A stretch of 64,000 nucleotides of DNA, from the NCBI RefSeq assembly GCF_000463075.2, contig NZ_AVAQ01000012.1, positions 334,836 to 398,835 of the forward strand, given 5' to 3'. A program made the translations under genes and the position numbers. This DNA is from Lactiplantibacillus plantarum EGD-AQ4 (GTDB lineage Bacteria; Bacillota; Bacilli; Lactobacillales; Lactobacillaceae). Of this stretch, positions 16,404-24,608 are shown one piece after another. Position 1 is the stretch's first letter. The number at the start of each line of letters is the position of its first letter. Below the pieces are notes generated by a model. That model worked only from the letters and a program-made list of their open reading frames with translations, was not told the origin of the DNA and made no database searches.

Positions 16404-17252
16404 TGACTGGTATCCCTTGGGAGTCCGTTCCACAAACTTCGTACTCGCAATCGTGAATTCATCGATCACCTTGGTCCCGTGCATGAGTTGCCGGGTGGTC
16501 ACACCGACTTGGCCACGATCAATTGTAATGATTTGGTAACTACTTCCTTCATAGACGTAGTGGTGGTGCGGATCATGGCAGTCAATCGCGTAGGCGGTCG
16601 AGCCTGCAACCGTGTTCAAAATATTGTCCCCAATTAAGTACTGTGTGGCAAAGTGAACGTGGCCCGCAAAGACGCCGCCCAGGTTGTGCCCGCGTAAGAC
16701 AGAAAGTAGCGCCGGTGTGTTTTGCAAAATCGCATAGTGCATATTTGTCAACGTGGGCCCATCTAACGGATGGTGCAAGAAGATAAAGGCACGTTTTGTC
16801 GGCGCCTGGCGCAGATGCTTGCCAAGCCACTGCAATTGAGCCGGCGCTAACCAACCGGCCTCATAACCGCTGACCTTAGAATCCAAGAAATAAAAGTCAT
16901 TGTTGCCGATTCGCATCCGACTCGCATAATACGGACCCGGGTCTGCCGGTAAATAGCCTTCATAAAAAGCGGCACGTTGATCATGATTGCCTAAAATCAC
17001 GCGCACGTGGCAATCGAACTCCGCTTCCATCGTATGGACGATGGCGTGTAATCGCTGATAGTCATCGGCACTACCATCATGAATCAAGTCGCCGGTAAAG
17101 ACGATCAGATCCGGTGACGTTGGTAATTGGCGGATGTCTTCAATGATGTTCGCTAACTTGGCCCAGGGATCATACTGTTGGCCGTGTACTGGCACCTGGC
17201 CGCGTGGGGTTAAATGTAGATCAGAAATCTGAACAACTTGTAAAGGACGCAA
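16398..17252 (-). CDS. Calcineurin-like metallophosphoesterase (CpdA type)
   Basis: A 284-residue phosphoesterase with all metal-binding motifs in order: QISDLHL (D-x-H) near residue 10, FTGDLIHDG near 58, LGNHDQR near 95, FLHHPLDG near 165 and AGHVHFAT near 210. The family includes cyclic nucleotide phosphodiesterases and lipid or nucleotide hydrolases; the order of motifs is that of CpdA, but the substrate is unknown. The TTG at 17252 is favoured because GGGAGG lies six bases before it; the ATG six codons upstream overlaps that site. Confidence 0.83.
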   Translation of the reverse strand: MRPLQVVQISDLHLTPRGQVPVHGQQYDPWAKLANIIEDIRQLPTSPDLIVFTGDLIHDGSADDYQRLHAIVHTMEAEFDCHVRVILGNHDQRAAFYEGYLPADPGPYYASRMRIGNNDFYFLDSKVSGYEAGWLAPAQLQWLGKHLRQAPTKRAFIFLHHPLDGPTLTNMHYAILQNTPALLSVLRGHNLGGVFAGHVHFATQYLIGDNILNTVAGSTAYAIDCHDPHHHYVYEGSSYQIITIDRGQVGVTTRQLMHGTKVIDEFTIASTKFVERTPKGYQSR

Positions 17253-17424
17253 TTCGATCCTCCCTCTCATACTTTAATCACCATATGGTTACCTCTAATA
17301 TAGCGAGCCAACGTAAAGTTTTACCAACCTTCGTATAAAGTAACTGTAAAGTTTATGCAAACGTCTCTTTACGCACGGCTAACTAGTCCCGTCACACGGC
17401 GATTAACTGGGCACGTGGCTGATT

Positions 17425-17538
17425 AACTAGGGCTGCAACTGCGGACCAGTCACGAGTCTAGTAACTAAGTCTGCAGCCACTGACCAGTCGCGAGTCTAAT
17501 AACTAGGCTGTAACGACTAACCAGTTGTGATCGTACTA
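17425..17538. repeat. Three tandem 38-bp degenerate repeats
   Basis: Units begin AACTAG/AACTAA/AACTAG at 17425, 17463 and 17501 and share a GACCAGTC(A/G)CGAGTCTA core; the third has drifted more. The period is exactly 38 bases with no spacers. A partial unit (GATTAACTG) stands before them. The rest of 17253-17613 holds nothing else I can support except promoter sequence for the flanking genes. Confidence 0.6.
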
Positions 17539-17613
17539 AAATTTACAGTTGACAACTTACCGTTAAGTCGCCACCATGAAAGTAAGATTTGATCATACAA
17601 GTGAGGGATTATT

Positions 17614-18165
17614 TTGAAAAATATGTTTGTTGGGCCCCACGTGGCCTTGGCCGTGCCACAACCAGAAGATTTCGATGAGATTAGTGACTGGTATACGGAC
17701 GCTGATTTCGTTCGTAAAATGGACACCGCGGCGGCGCGACCGCTTACTGGCGAAGATCTTGAACGGACTTACCGCAATCTGGACCGTCATACGGAATACT
17801 ACTTTCATATTCACAGTCTTGAAGACGACCACCTAATGGGTTTTGTGACGCTCTTCAACATTGAATGGAATAACCAAACTGCCCAGCTAGCGATTGCAAT
17901 CGGGGACCCTGAAGAACGCGGTCATGGTTATGGGACTGAAGCACTGAGCTTGATTCTCAACTATGCTTTTAACGAATTGAACCTTTATAAGGTCTGTTTG
18001 GACGTCATCGCAACAAACACCGCGGCCATCGCTGTTTATCAAAATAGCGGCTTCGAGTTTGAGGGCACAAACAAGCGTGCTATCAAGCGTGACGGGCAAC
18101 GCATCGATCTCCATCACATGGGATTATTTGCGGATGATTTTCAGCCCAGAGTCACTTTAAACTAA
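17614..18165 (+). CDS. GNAT acetyltransferase, RimJ/RimL type
   Basis: A 183-residue N-acetyltransferase. The acetyl-CoA loop is DPEERGHGYGTEALSLIL near residue 92-108 (RGHGYG fits R/Q-x-x-G-x-G/A), followed by LNLYKVCLDVIATNTAAIAVYQNSGF, the usual RimL closing helix and NSGFEFEG strand. Relatives acetylate protein N-termini or small molecules such as spermidine; substrate is not evident. The start is a TTG with GAGGG six bases upstream; an ATG three codons on is possible. Confidence 0.85.
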   Translation: MKNMFVGPHVALAVPQPEDFDEISDWYTDADFVRKMDTAAARPLTGEDLERTYRNLDRHTEYYFHIHSLEDDHLMGFVTLFNIEWNNQTAQLAIAIGDPEERGHGYGTEALSLILNYAFNELNLYKVCLDVIATNTAAIAVYQNSGFEFEGTNKRAIKRDGQRIDLHHMGLFADDFQPRVTLN

Positions 18166-18182
18166 TTAATCAGCTCAATTAG

Positions 18183-18211
18183 TTGCAGCCAATAAGTTTT
18201 GCAATTATAAT
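18183..18211 (+). promoter_or_regulatory. Consensus promoter of candidate sRNA A
   Basis: TTGCAG (18183-18188), 17-base spacer, TATAAT (18206-18211), lying in a region with no open reading frame downstream of it until the terminator at 18424. Confidence 0.7.
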
Positions 18212-18217
18212 AGTCGC

Positions 18218-18424
18218 AGATTGATAGAAAGTGACCAACTAACTATCGATCCTTAATATTCTTTAGTTTTTTAGATTATGGGTGCGTTGCTGCCATAACG
18301 TACCGCAATAATCACTTTCATTCATAGACTCCCCCAAGTCTAATGAATGGGGTTCATCAAAGCCCCCACTTTGATGTTTCCTACTCCTTGACCACTACAT
18401 CCGCTGATGTGGTGGCTTTTTTAT
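18218..18424 (+). ncRNA. Candidate small RNA A (C-rich-loop family)
   Basis: About 205 nt between a sigma70-type promoter and a terminator (CCAC-ACATC with GATGT-GTGG, then TTTTTT), with no plausible open reading frame. Predicted hairpins: TTATGG/CCATAA; a 12-bp arm CATTCATAGACT with loop CCCCCA (18319-18349); and CATCAAAG/CTTTGATG, again with loop CCCCCA (18355-18376). A CCTACTCCTT linker precedes the terminator and recurs in candidate C. The C-rich loops are complementary to Shine-Dalgarno sequences, which suggests a translation-repressing antisense RNA. Expression is not known. Confidence 0.6.
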
Positions 18425-18485
18425 TATCCAAACGCGCTCTGGCAAGAATTGCGGCGGTCAACTCATGCGTTGTTTTCGGCCGAAT

Positions 18486-18523
18486 CTAAAAAAGCCGCTA
18501 CCGATAATTACCGGCAACGGCCT
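18486..18523 (-). terminator. Minus-strand terminator of lrgBA
   Basis: Minus strand GCCGTTGCCGG pairs with CGGTAGCGGC around TAATTAT and is followed by TTTTTT. Confidence 0.75.
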
Positions 18524-18628
18524 GCTATCACGGGTTCGTCATAGCCAAAACGAGTTCAAGCGCCCTCGTTTCGATTAGATCCAACTGGTACCCAATCTAC
18601 TCGCAAGTAAATTATGTGCCACCAAGAT

Positions 18629-19048
18629 TTAATCTTCTTCAACTTCCATCTGATTACTGCTTCGTCGCGCTGCTAGCCATTCTTTAACTTGAATCAAAAT
18701 CCAGGCGATGCCCGCGGTAAACAGTAATAACATCAGCGTCGAGACGATAATCACGATCACGATTTGAACGCCTTCCGCTTTTAACACGTCTAATTTCGTC
18801 ACCAACGCGATTCCTGATGGGATGAAAATCAAACTGATAAATTGAACGAAAAAGTTACTAACGCCGGCAACCTGCTCAAGTTTGACCACTCTGAACGTCA
18901 ACAACAGGTATAACATGATCATCCCAATGAGCGGCGTTGGCATCGGAAATGCGGGCCAAAGTTTGTTCGCTAAATTAGCAATCAAACTACTAGCTAATAA
19001 AATCAAGCCGTAAATGACAATTTGTTTAATAAATGCGCCTTTTTTCAT
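18629..19048 (-). CDS. lrgA: LrgA/CidA family holin-like membrane protein
   Basis: A 139-residue membrane protein with four hydrophobic helices and the family motif PTPLIGMIMLYLLL near residue 40, plus a FIPSGIALV stretch near 78. LrgA/CidA proteins affect murein hydrolase export and, in some bacteria, take part with LrgB in pyruvate uptake. GGAGGG precedes the ATG. The gene lies 19 bp after lrgB, so it is second in the operon, the reverse of the usual lrgA-lrgB order. Confidence 0.87.
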   Translation of the reverse strand: MKKGAFIKQIVIYGLILLASSLIANLANKLWPAFPMPTPLIGMIMLYLLLTFRVVKLEQVAGVSNFFVQFISLIFIPSGIALVTKLDVLKAEGVQIVIVIIVSTLMLLLFTAGIAWILIQVKEWLAARRSSNQMEVEED

Positions 19049-19067
19049 CGAATCCCTCCCGGACCGT

Positions 19068-19796
19068 CTAGCCTAACCCAATCAACTGTGCAAAACCTGG
19101 AACCATGAAATTGACCAAAATTCCCGCCACGACGAAGGCAATCGCCCCGGTGGCACCCGCGGCCTCGCTGACTTCAATCGCTTTGGTGGCCCCAACGGCG
19201 TTCCCCGCGATACCAAAGCCTAGCCCCGCACCCAGCGGATTTTTGTGGAGTTTAAACCACCGAATGAAATGGTCGCCTAACGCGTAAATCAGAACTGAAT
19301 TCAGAATCACGGCAAACGCGGCAATCGCTTGATCCCCACCCACTGATTCAGCGACAGGCAGGGCAATCGCGGTCGTGGCTGCTTGAACTAACATCGCGCC
19401 CAACGCCGCATCGGTCAATCCGAGCAAACGGGACACACCGTAGATTCCGAATAATGACAACAACAGGCCAATCGCGAGTGCTATCAAGATGACGTCCCAG
19501 TGTTTCTTGAAAATATCATTACGCTTATACAGTGGGACGGCAAACGATACCGTGGCCGGCGCCACAAACCAGAATAACCAATCGCCACCAACTTGGTACG
19601 CTTCATAAACTTTTTGCACGGGTGCCTTAAGAATCGACGCAATCAATACCAATAAACCAATCCCGAGCAGCATTCCAAAGAACAATGGTTGGAATAACAC
19701 AAAGCGATTTGTTTTGTGATAGAAATACTCGCCAATCCCATAAACTAAGACCGACAACCCGATCCCGAAAAACGGATTATTGAGAAGATAACTCAC
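19068..19796 (-). CDS. lrgB: LrgB/CidB family membrane protein
   Basis: A 242-residue protein with about seven membrane segments. Family landmarks are NNPFFGIGLSVLVY at the start, YKRNDIFKKHWDVIL near 105, TDAALGAMLVQAATTAIALPVAE near 150 and AGNAVGATKAIEVSEAAGA near 200. It partners LrgA. I set the start at GTG 19796, which gives the usual family length and has AGGAA about five bases upstream; a longer reading to 19865 adds 23 residues unlike the family. Confidence 0.85.
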   Translation of the reverse strand: MSYLLNNPFFGIGLSVLVYGIGEYFYHKTNRFVLFQPLFFGMLLGIGLLVLIASILKAPVQKVYEAYQVGGDWLFWFVAPATVSFAVPLYKRNDIFKKHWDVILIALAIGLLLSLFGIYGVSRLLGLTDAALGAMLVQAATTAIALPVAESVGGDQAIAAFAVILNSVLIYALGDHFIRWFKLHKNPLGAGLGFGIAGNAVGATKAIEVSEAAGATGAIAFVVAGILVNFMVPGFAQLIGLG

Positions 19797-19972
19797 ATAA
19801 GTTCCTACTTTCTTTTGGTGAAAATGAGCGACAAAAAAGGTGCCCCATCCGGGTCTAGTCATCATTAAAATGGTGGTTAGGCTCAGAACAGTGCACCAAC
19901 ACGGTTCTTATTTATTATTTATTAATTATAACACATCAAAGCATTCTTTAATAGTAGTGCGTCCTGTCAAAT

Positions 19973-20812
19973 TTAATCGACGGTATAGAACATCAACGCG
20001 TAAGCGCCAACACCCGTATGGGTCGCGATAATTGGACTAGTTCGTGCAACTAGTAAATCAGCTTGGGGCACGACCTGCTGAAGCAGCTTTTTCGGCGCTT
20101 CCGCAACGCTTGGTTCCCCCACGTATGAAATCCCAGCCGCTTCGACCCGGGTAGCATCCGCTAATTGGTCTAGGATTTGGGCTTGCGCTTTGATCAATGC
20201 TTTCTTCCCCCGACCACGCGTATAGAATTTTAATTTTCCGTCGACTAATTCAAAGACAAATTTTAATTTAATCAGGTTCGTGACCACCCCGGCCAATTTT
20301 GGCACCCGGCCACCTTTGACCAAATTATCTAGGGTATCCACGAATAAATATGTCTTCGTATGTTCCCGAATCACCGCGATTTTGGCTAAAATAGCCGCCA
20401 TATCCGCTCCGGCGTGGGCCATCCGTGCAGCCGTCAACACTTGAAAAGACATGCCGCGGTCAGCCGCTTGGGTATCGATGACGGTCACATCACCACTAGC
20501 CAACTTGGCAGCTTGACGGGCCGCGTTCACCGTGCCACTCAACGTCTCAGTCAGGTGAAGTGACAAGACTTGGCTACCATCCTTCGTCAACGCGTCGTAA
20601 CAGGTCACAAAGTCGCCAATTGGCGGTTGACTAGTCGTGGGCAGAACTGGGCTAACGGCCATCTGTTGATCGAATTCAGCCGCACTGACAGCCGTATCGG
20701 CAATCAAGCCGCCACCGAACCCCACGAGTAACGGAACAACTTCAATATCATACTGTGCAATCTCGGCCGCCGTTAATTGGACCGAGGAATCGGTGACGAT
20801 TTTAATTGTCAT
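19973..20812 (-). CDS. DegV family fatty-acid-binding protein
   Basis: A 279-residue two-domain DegV/FakB-type protein. Motifs: IVTDSSVQL at the N-terminus, TTSQPPIGDF near 79, LHLTETLSGTVNAARQA near 103 (the loop that holds the fatty acid carboxylate) and a late ARTSPIIATHTGVGAYAL segment. Members bind fatty acids for the FakA kinase that feeds phospholipid synthesis. No fakA is next to it, which is common. AAAGGTG precedes the ATG at a long distance. Confidence 0.87.
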   Translation of the reverse strand: MTIKIVTDSSVQLTAAEIAQYDIEVVPLLVGFGGGLIADTAVSAAEFDQQMAVSPVLPTTSQPPIGDFVTCYDALTKDGSQVLSLHLTETLSGTVNAARQAAKLASGDVTVIDTQAADRGMSFQVLTAARMAHAGADMAAILAKIAVIREHTKTYLFVDTLDNLVKGGRVPKLAGVVTNLIKLKFVFELVDGKLKFYTRGRGKKALIKAQAQILDQLADATRVEAAGISYVGEPSVAEAPKKLLQQVVPQADLLVARTSPIIATHTGVGAYALMFYTVD

Positions 20813-21020
20813 ATTTTAGAAAACACCTTTCAATCAATTTGTGGCTAATTATAGCATCTCGACCAAATCGAACTGCGGTTTTCCCGCCATATCAGCGTTT
20901 CAAGTCACTTGTAGCTTACCAGCTAGTCTTATTTTGTTATAAACTTTGTAAAAATCGTCATATTTAGCAGTCAACTGACCGCACTTTTTCGTCGGGAAAT
21001 CACGTTTTTAAAAATTTCCC

Positions 21021-21052
21021 GTCACACTTTCTTCATGCATCGCCGCTATACT
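21021..21052 (+). promoter_or_regulatory. Direct-repeat promoter of candidate sRNA B
   Basis: GTCACA (21021-21026), five bases, TTCATG (21032-21037), nine bases, TATACT (21047-21052). There is no good -35 hexamer. Spacing and layout are identical at candidate C, as expected for an OmpR-family response-regulator activated promoter. Confidence 0.5.
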
Positions 21053-21060
21053 ATGTTTAT

Positions 21061-21203
21061 AGTCATTAAGGAAATCCCAATCCTTAACGGCCCCCTAACT
21101 TTAAATGATTACTTCCCCAAGTAATGATGTGTGTGTACTTAATTACATTTTACCGATTTACTTCCCTTTTCCTCCGTATTTCCCCGATACGGAGGTTTTT
21201 TAT
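21061..21203 (+). ncRNA. Candidate small RNA B (C-rich-loop family)
   Basis: About 143 nt. Hairpin 1 is TTAAGGA/TCCTTAA with loop AATCCCAA (21066-21087), then an unpaired GGCCCCCTAAC, hairpin 2 ATTACTT/AAGTAAT with loop CCCC (21108-21125), a TTACTTCCC linker, and a terminator CCTCCGTAT/ATACGGAGG with loop TTCCCCG (21171-21195) and TTTTTT. The rest of the gap 20813-21421 has no gene I can support. The position between two unrelated genes, a conserved start context (-10, eight bases, AG) and the terminator point to an independent transcript. Confidence 0.6.
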
Positions 21204-21421
21204 TTGGTTCTGATATGTGCGGCTGCTCGAAGATTGTCGATATCTAACTTTCAGATTTTAAGTGGCCACCTTGATTGAACTTGTCGTTAAGCTAGCGCGT
21301 ATCATTTAACGTACGAAAACTTCTGAATAATTTAAACAATTCCCGCGCACATTAAAATGGCAGCGTCCAGTCACCGGTCAAAACCAGCCACCGAACGCCG
21401 CCATCGCAACACCAATACGAG

Positions 21422-21589
21422 CTATTTCATTTTTTCAAGGTCTTCCGGGGCGATAAAAAAGCTCACCTGCCCCGTTTCCAAGTCAACGTGGGCTTTGACT
21501 TCCACACCCTTAGGAAAAATCCAACCTTTCCCAGTATCCAACTTAAGCGGCATCTCTCCATATGTCTTGGTCCGATACGTCTTTTCCAT
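21422..21589 (-). CDS. Small conserved hypothetical protein, 55 aa
   Basis: Not recognised. A 55-residue soluble protein that reads as a small beta-barrel-like fold (KTYGEMPLKLDTGKGWIFPKGVEVKAHVD, then GQVSFFIAPEDLEKM). GAAGGAG stands before the ATG at 21589; the longer reading upstream to 21754 has no ribosome site and overlaps the divergent protease promoter, so it is rejected. Confidence 0.65.
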   Translation of the reverse strand: MEKTYRTKTYGEMPLKLDTGKGWIFPKGVEVKAHVDLETGQVSFFIAPEDLEKMK

Positions 21590-21755
21590 AGAAAACTCCT
21601 TCTCACTTTGCCAATAGCGATTAACTGGGTTCATTATATAATCTACCGACATTTTCGGATAGTAAAGACACTTTACAATGACTTTCTTCAGTAGGCATGT
21701 CGCCACAAATCTGATAGAATACGGATTAACATCAAACCAATAGGAGGTTCGCACT

Positions 21756-22454
21756 TTGTTCTATTCATTTTTTGACCCAACTTATTTACTCGTGATCCTT
21801 GGGTTGGTCATCTCAATGGCTGCCTCGGGATACGTCAACAGTACTTTCCGCCACTACGATGCTTACCGCAGTCAATCCGGAACGTCGGGGACTGATGCGG
21901 CTCGTTTCATTCTCAGCCAGTCCGGGATTACGGACGTGGGCGTCCAAAAAATCAGTGGTGACCTGACCGACAACTATAATGGACAGACAAAGGTACTCAG
22001 CTTATCAGAAGCAACCGCTGACTCCACTTCGGTTGCCGCCATCGGGGTTGCCGCTCACGAATGTGGGCACGCCGTTCAAGATAGCGTCGGCTACTGGCCA
22101 ATGCGGCTACGGACCGCCTTAGTTCCCGTCGCTAACATTGGCTCATCCTTGTCATTACCGCTGATCATTATTGGCGTATTGCTTAGTTACAACCAGTCCC
22201 TGATTCATTTGGGAATCGCGCTCTTTTCATTGGCGTTACTCTTTCAATTGGTCACACTACCCGTTGAATTTAATGCCTCTCGTCGCGCCTTACAGATTTT
22301 ATCAGATGGCCAAGTGCTAACCCGTGATGAAGTCCCGATGGTGCGTAAAGTGCTGGTTGCAGCTGCCTTGACCTACGTTGCAGCGGCACTGTCGACATTC
22401 TTACAATTGCTGCGCTTGATCATCTTATTTGGCGGCAATCGAGACGATAACTAA
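21756..22454 (+). CDS. YugP-like membrane zinc metallopeptidase
   Basis: A 232-residue membrane-bound peptidase of the YugP/DUF-neutral zinc family. An N-terminal helix (YLLVILGLVISMAASGYV) is followed by a domain ending in the zinc motif AAHECGHAVQ near residue 105 (HExxH) and three further membrane helices; VTLPVEFNASRRAL near 172 may carry the third ligand Glu. Substrates are unknown. The start is TTG with GGAGG eight bases upstream. A single gene followed by a terminator. Confidence 0.85.
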   Translation: MFYSFFDPTYLLVILGLVISMAASGYVNSTFRHYDAYRSQSGTSGTDAARFILSQSGITDVGVQKISGDLTDNYNGQTKVLSLSEATADSTSVAAIGVAAHECGHAVQDSVGYWPMRLRTALVPVANIGSSLSLPLIIIGVLLSYNQSLIHLGIALFSLALLFQLVTLPVEFNASRRALQILSDGQVLTRDEVPMVRKVLVAAALTYVAAALSTFLQLLRLIILFGGNRDDN

Positions 22455-22489
22455 CTTGTACCTGCCCAGTTCAATCAATGACCTAATTT

Positions 22490-22552
22490 AAAGAACGCCC
22501 CGTTAACAATCATTTTCGTGAAACTGATTGTCAACGGGACGTTCTTTTAAGA
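22490..22552 (+). terminator. Terminator after the YugP-like gene
   Basis: AGAACG-CCCGTT-ACAATCA pairs with TGATTGTCAACGGGACGTTCT, followed by TTTT. About 19 bp of stem. Confidence 0.85.
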
Positions 22553-22850
22553 TTTGCCTGGTCTGCTTGGCTGTTACATTCTGATATTTAGTTGGCGTTG
22601 TGTTCGTGAAGACATCATTAGTTAGGCTTGTGCTCGCTAGCATGTAGATTGTTTCCATCCAGTTTACAGGGTGTTTGCGGAATAAATAGACCACTCATCT
22701 GGGCACAAATAAACGGTGAATTGCTTGCCACTGCCCCTCGTTTAGACGTTCAGGCACATCAGGTCTGTTCGTTACAACCTTCGATACCTAATAATTCTTC
22801 AAATGCTTAACAAAGCCTTTCCCTTTTTTTCACGGGATTAGAGACATTCA

Positions 22851-22882
22851 GTCACAAATTCTTCACACAACCTCGGTATGAT
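22851..22882 (+). promoter_or_regulatory. Direct-repeat promoter of candidate sRNA C
   Basis: GTCACA (22851-22856), five bases, TTCACA (22862-22867), nine bases, TATGAT (22877-22882): the same geometry as at candidate B. Confidence 0.5.
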
Positions 22883-22890
22883 TACATCAT

Positions 22891-23041
22891 AGCAATTGAG
22901 GTTAACTCAATCAGCTATAACACAACCTAAAATTTTTCATTTACTCCTCCAAAGTAATGAAATTCATAGTAACATGTGATTCCCCGTCACATGTTTACCC
23001 TACTCCTTTTTCCACCGTATTCCCCGATACGGTGGTTTTTT
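22891..23041 (+). ncRNA. Candidate small RNA C (C-rich-loop family)
   Basis: About 151 nt. Hairpins: ATTGAG/CTCAAT; TTTCATT-ACT/AGT-AATGAAA with loop CCTCCAA (22935-22962); AACATGTGA/TCACATGTT with loop TTCCCCG (22971-22995); linker CCTACTCCTT; terminator CCACCGTAT/ATACGGTGG with loop TCCCCG (23012-23035). The terminator differs from that of B by a T-A to A-T swap that keeps the stem. The start context is TATGAT, eight bases, AG, as in B and D. No convincing open reading frame. Confidence 0.6.
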
Positions 23042-23236
23042 TATGTATTTCTGAGGTTAAAAAACTGGTCTATCAGCAAAACTGCCACTCACAACACCAA
23101 TTACCGACCAGGATTGCACTGACCAACTCAGTCTCACCGCAATATTGACCACCCGCAAGCAATTTTCTAATTTTTAGCCACTCAAAGATGCAATTTAGTT
23201 ACCTTTTAACGGTCAAACTACTATACTAAACATATA

Positions 23237-23372
23237 GTGACTGGACATCTCCTTCAGCCGCTTGAACCTTTTTCATTTACTCCTCCAAAGTTAATGAAAA
23301 GCAAGTTCGCTGGGGATGCCACCTAGCGACCAGGTCAATTTCTAGGTCATCGCCCGCCGCGATGGCCCTTTT
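23237..23372 (+). ncRNA. Candidate small RNA D (C-rich-loop family)
   Basis: About 136 nt after a TATACT (23223-23228). Hairpin 1 is CTGGA/TTCAG with loop CATCTCC; hairpin 2 is TTTTCATT-ACT/AGT-AATGAAAA with loop CCTCCAA and almost matches hairpin 2 of C; hairpin 3 (TCGCT/AGCGA) is G-rich instead. The terminator is GGTCATCGC/GCGATGGCC with loop CCGCC and TTTTTG. The terminator sits 75 bases before the hydrolase start, which has its own -10 (TATCAT), so D could be either a separate RNA or an attenuated leader. Confidence 0.55.
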
Positions 23373-23448
23373 TGTTTGTCGTGATAAATATTTTCATATT
23401 TCTTCCAATCGGCGTATCATATTTATGAGAGATTAGGAGTGATAGATT

Positions 23449-24390
23449 ATGAAGAAAAAACGCGTGTTGGCAGGAATTGGGGCCCCGGCAGCCATCTTTT
23501 CAACTGCCCTAATTGCGAGTGAAAAGCTCTATAATTTTGCTTTCAAACGCGTCGATTACGTCCCTGAAACATCCGCAGACAAACAAAAATACGCCGATGC
23601 GTACTACGCTTACGTCGATTGGCTGCACCGCCAACCAGTCAAGCAGTGGCAGCTCAACGTGCAAGACGAAGCAAACCACCTCGTTGCGCAGTACGTGCCC
23701 GCCAAAACGACCAGTAACCGGACCGTCATCATCTCACACGGCTATAAGGGCGACGGCGAGACGATGGCCAACTACGCCTATATGTTTCATCAAATGGGCT
23801 ACAACGTCCTCCTGCCAGATGACCGTGGTCACGGCCAAAGTGCTGGTAAATATATCAGTTTTGGCTGGCAAGATCGCCGCGACTACCTCGGTTGGATCGA
23901 TAAAGTCCTCCGCATCAACGGTCAGCATACCAAAATCATTTTATTTGGCGTCAGCATGGGTGGCGCGACCGTTGAAATGATGAGTGGTGAAGATTTACCG
24001 CCACAAGTCAAGGCAATCATCGCCGATTGTGGTTACTCAAGTATCGAAGAAGAGTTAGCGTACTTACTAAAACGCCAGTTCCACTTACCAAAATACCCCT
24101 TTGTGCCGATCGTCAGCTTCATTAATCGTCACCGGATGGGCTACTACTTGAGTGATGTCAGTTCCGTTGAACAGTTGAAACGGAACCACCTCCCAATCTT
24201 TTTCATTCACGGCGAAAAGGACGTCTACGTGCCCAGCTGGATGCTCAAAGAAAACTATCAGGCCGCCAATGGTCCCAAGCAGATGTGGCAAGTCCCTAAT
24301 GCCACGCATGCCGAAAGTTTCTGGATTGGCCCGGCTGAATATCAACGGCATATTACCGCCTTTTTAGACCAATATGTGCCGGCAGACTAA
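23449..24390 (+). CDS. Alpha/beta hydrolase with N-terminal membrane anchor
   Basis: A 313-residue serine hydrolase of the S33/YqkD-like group. An N-terminal hydrophobic stretch (AGIGAPAAIFSTALIASEKL) may anchor it. Then come ISHGYKGDG near 96 (oxyanion loop), LLPDDRGHGQSAG near 125, the nucleophile elbow GVSMGGATV near 170, the acid in HGEKDVYVP near 265 and the His in NATHAESF near 290. Substrate unknown. GGAG precedes the ATG and a strong terminator follows at 24490. Confidence 0.85.
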   Translation: MKKKRVLAGIGAPAAIFSTALIASEKLYNFAFKRVDYVPETSADKQKYADAYYAYVDWLHRQPVKQWQLNVQDEANHLVAQYVPAKTTSNRTVIISHGYKGDGETMANYAYMFHQMGYNVLLPDDRGHGQSAGKYISFGWQDRRDYLGWIDKVLRINGQHTKIILFGVSMGGATVEMMSGEDLPPQVKAIIADCGYSSIEEELAYLLKRQFHLPKYPFVPIVSFINRHRMGYYLSDVSSVEQLKRNHLPIFFIHGEKDVYVPSWMLKENYQAANGPKQMWQVPNATHAESFWIGPAEYQRHITAFLDQYVPAD

Positions 24391-24487
24391 GCCGGCCGTC
24401 TGTCGTCTCTACAACAGCGCTAGTAGGCAACTGTAGCGATTGATCGTTGCGTTTAACGAGACCTTTACAATAAAACTAACTAAATAA

Positions 24488-24537
24488 CAAACTGAGTGCT
24501 GCACCGTGTGAATCACGATGCAGCACTCAGTTTTTGT
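24488..24537 (+). terminator. Terminator after the hydrolase gene
   Basis: AACTGAGTGCTGCA pairs with TGCAGCACTCAGTT, extended inside by CGTG/CACG, followed by TTTTT. Confidence 0.85.
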
Positions 24538-24608
24538 CTACCAGCAGGGGCACTTCCCCCACCTCAGGTTGTTTTGTCTGCCAGCAGGTTCGCTGTTCTC
24601 ACGGTTTG

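Noticed and set aside
17425..17538. Possible CRISPR array
   Set aside because: The 38-bp units are contiguous and diverged with no unique spacers, and no cas genes are near.
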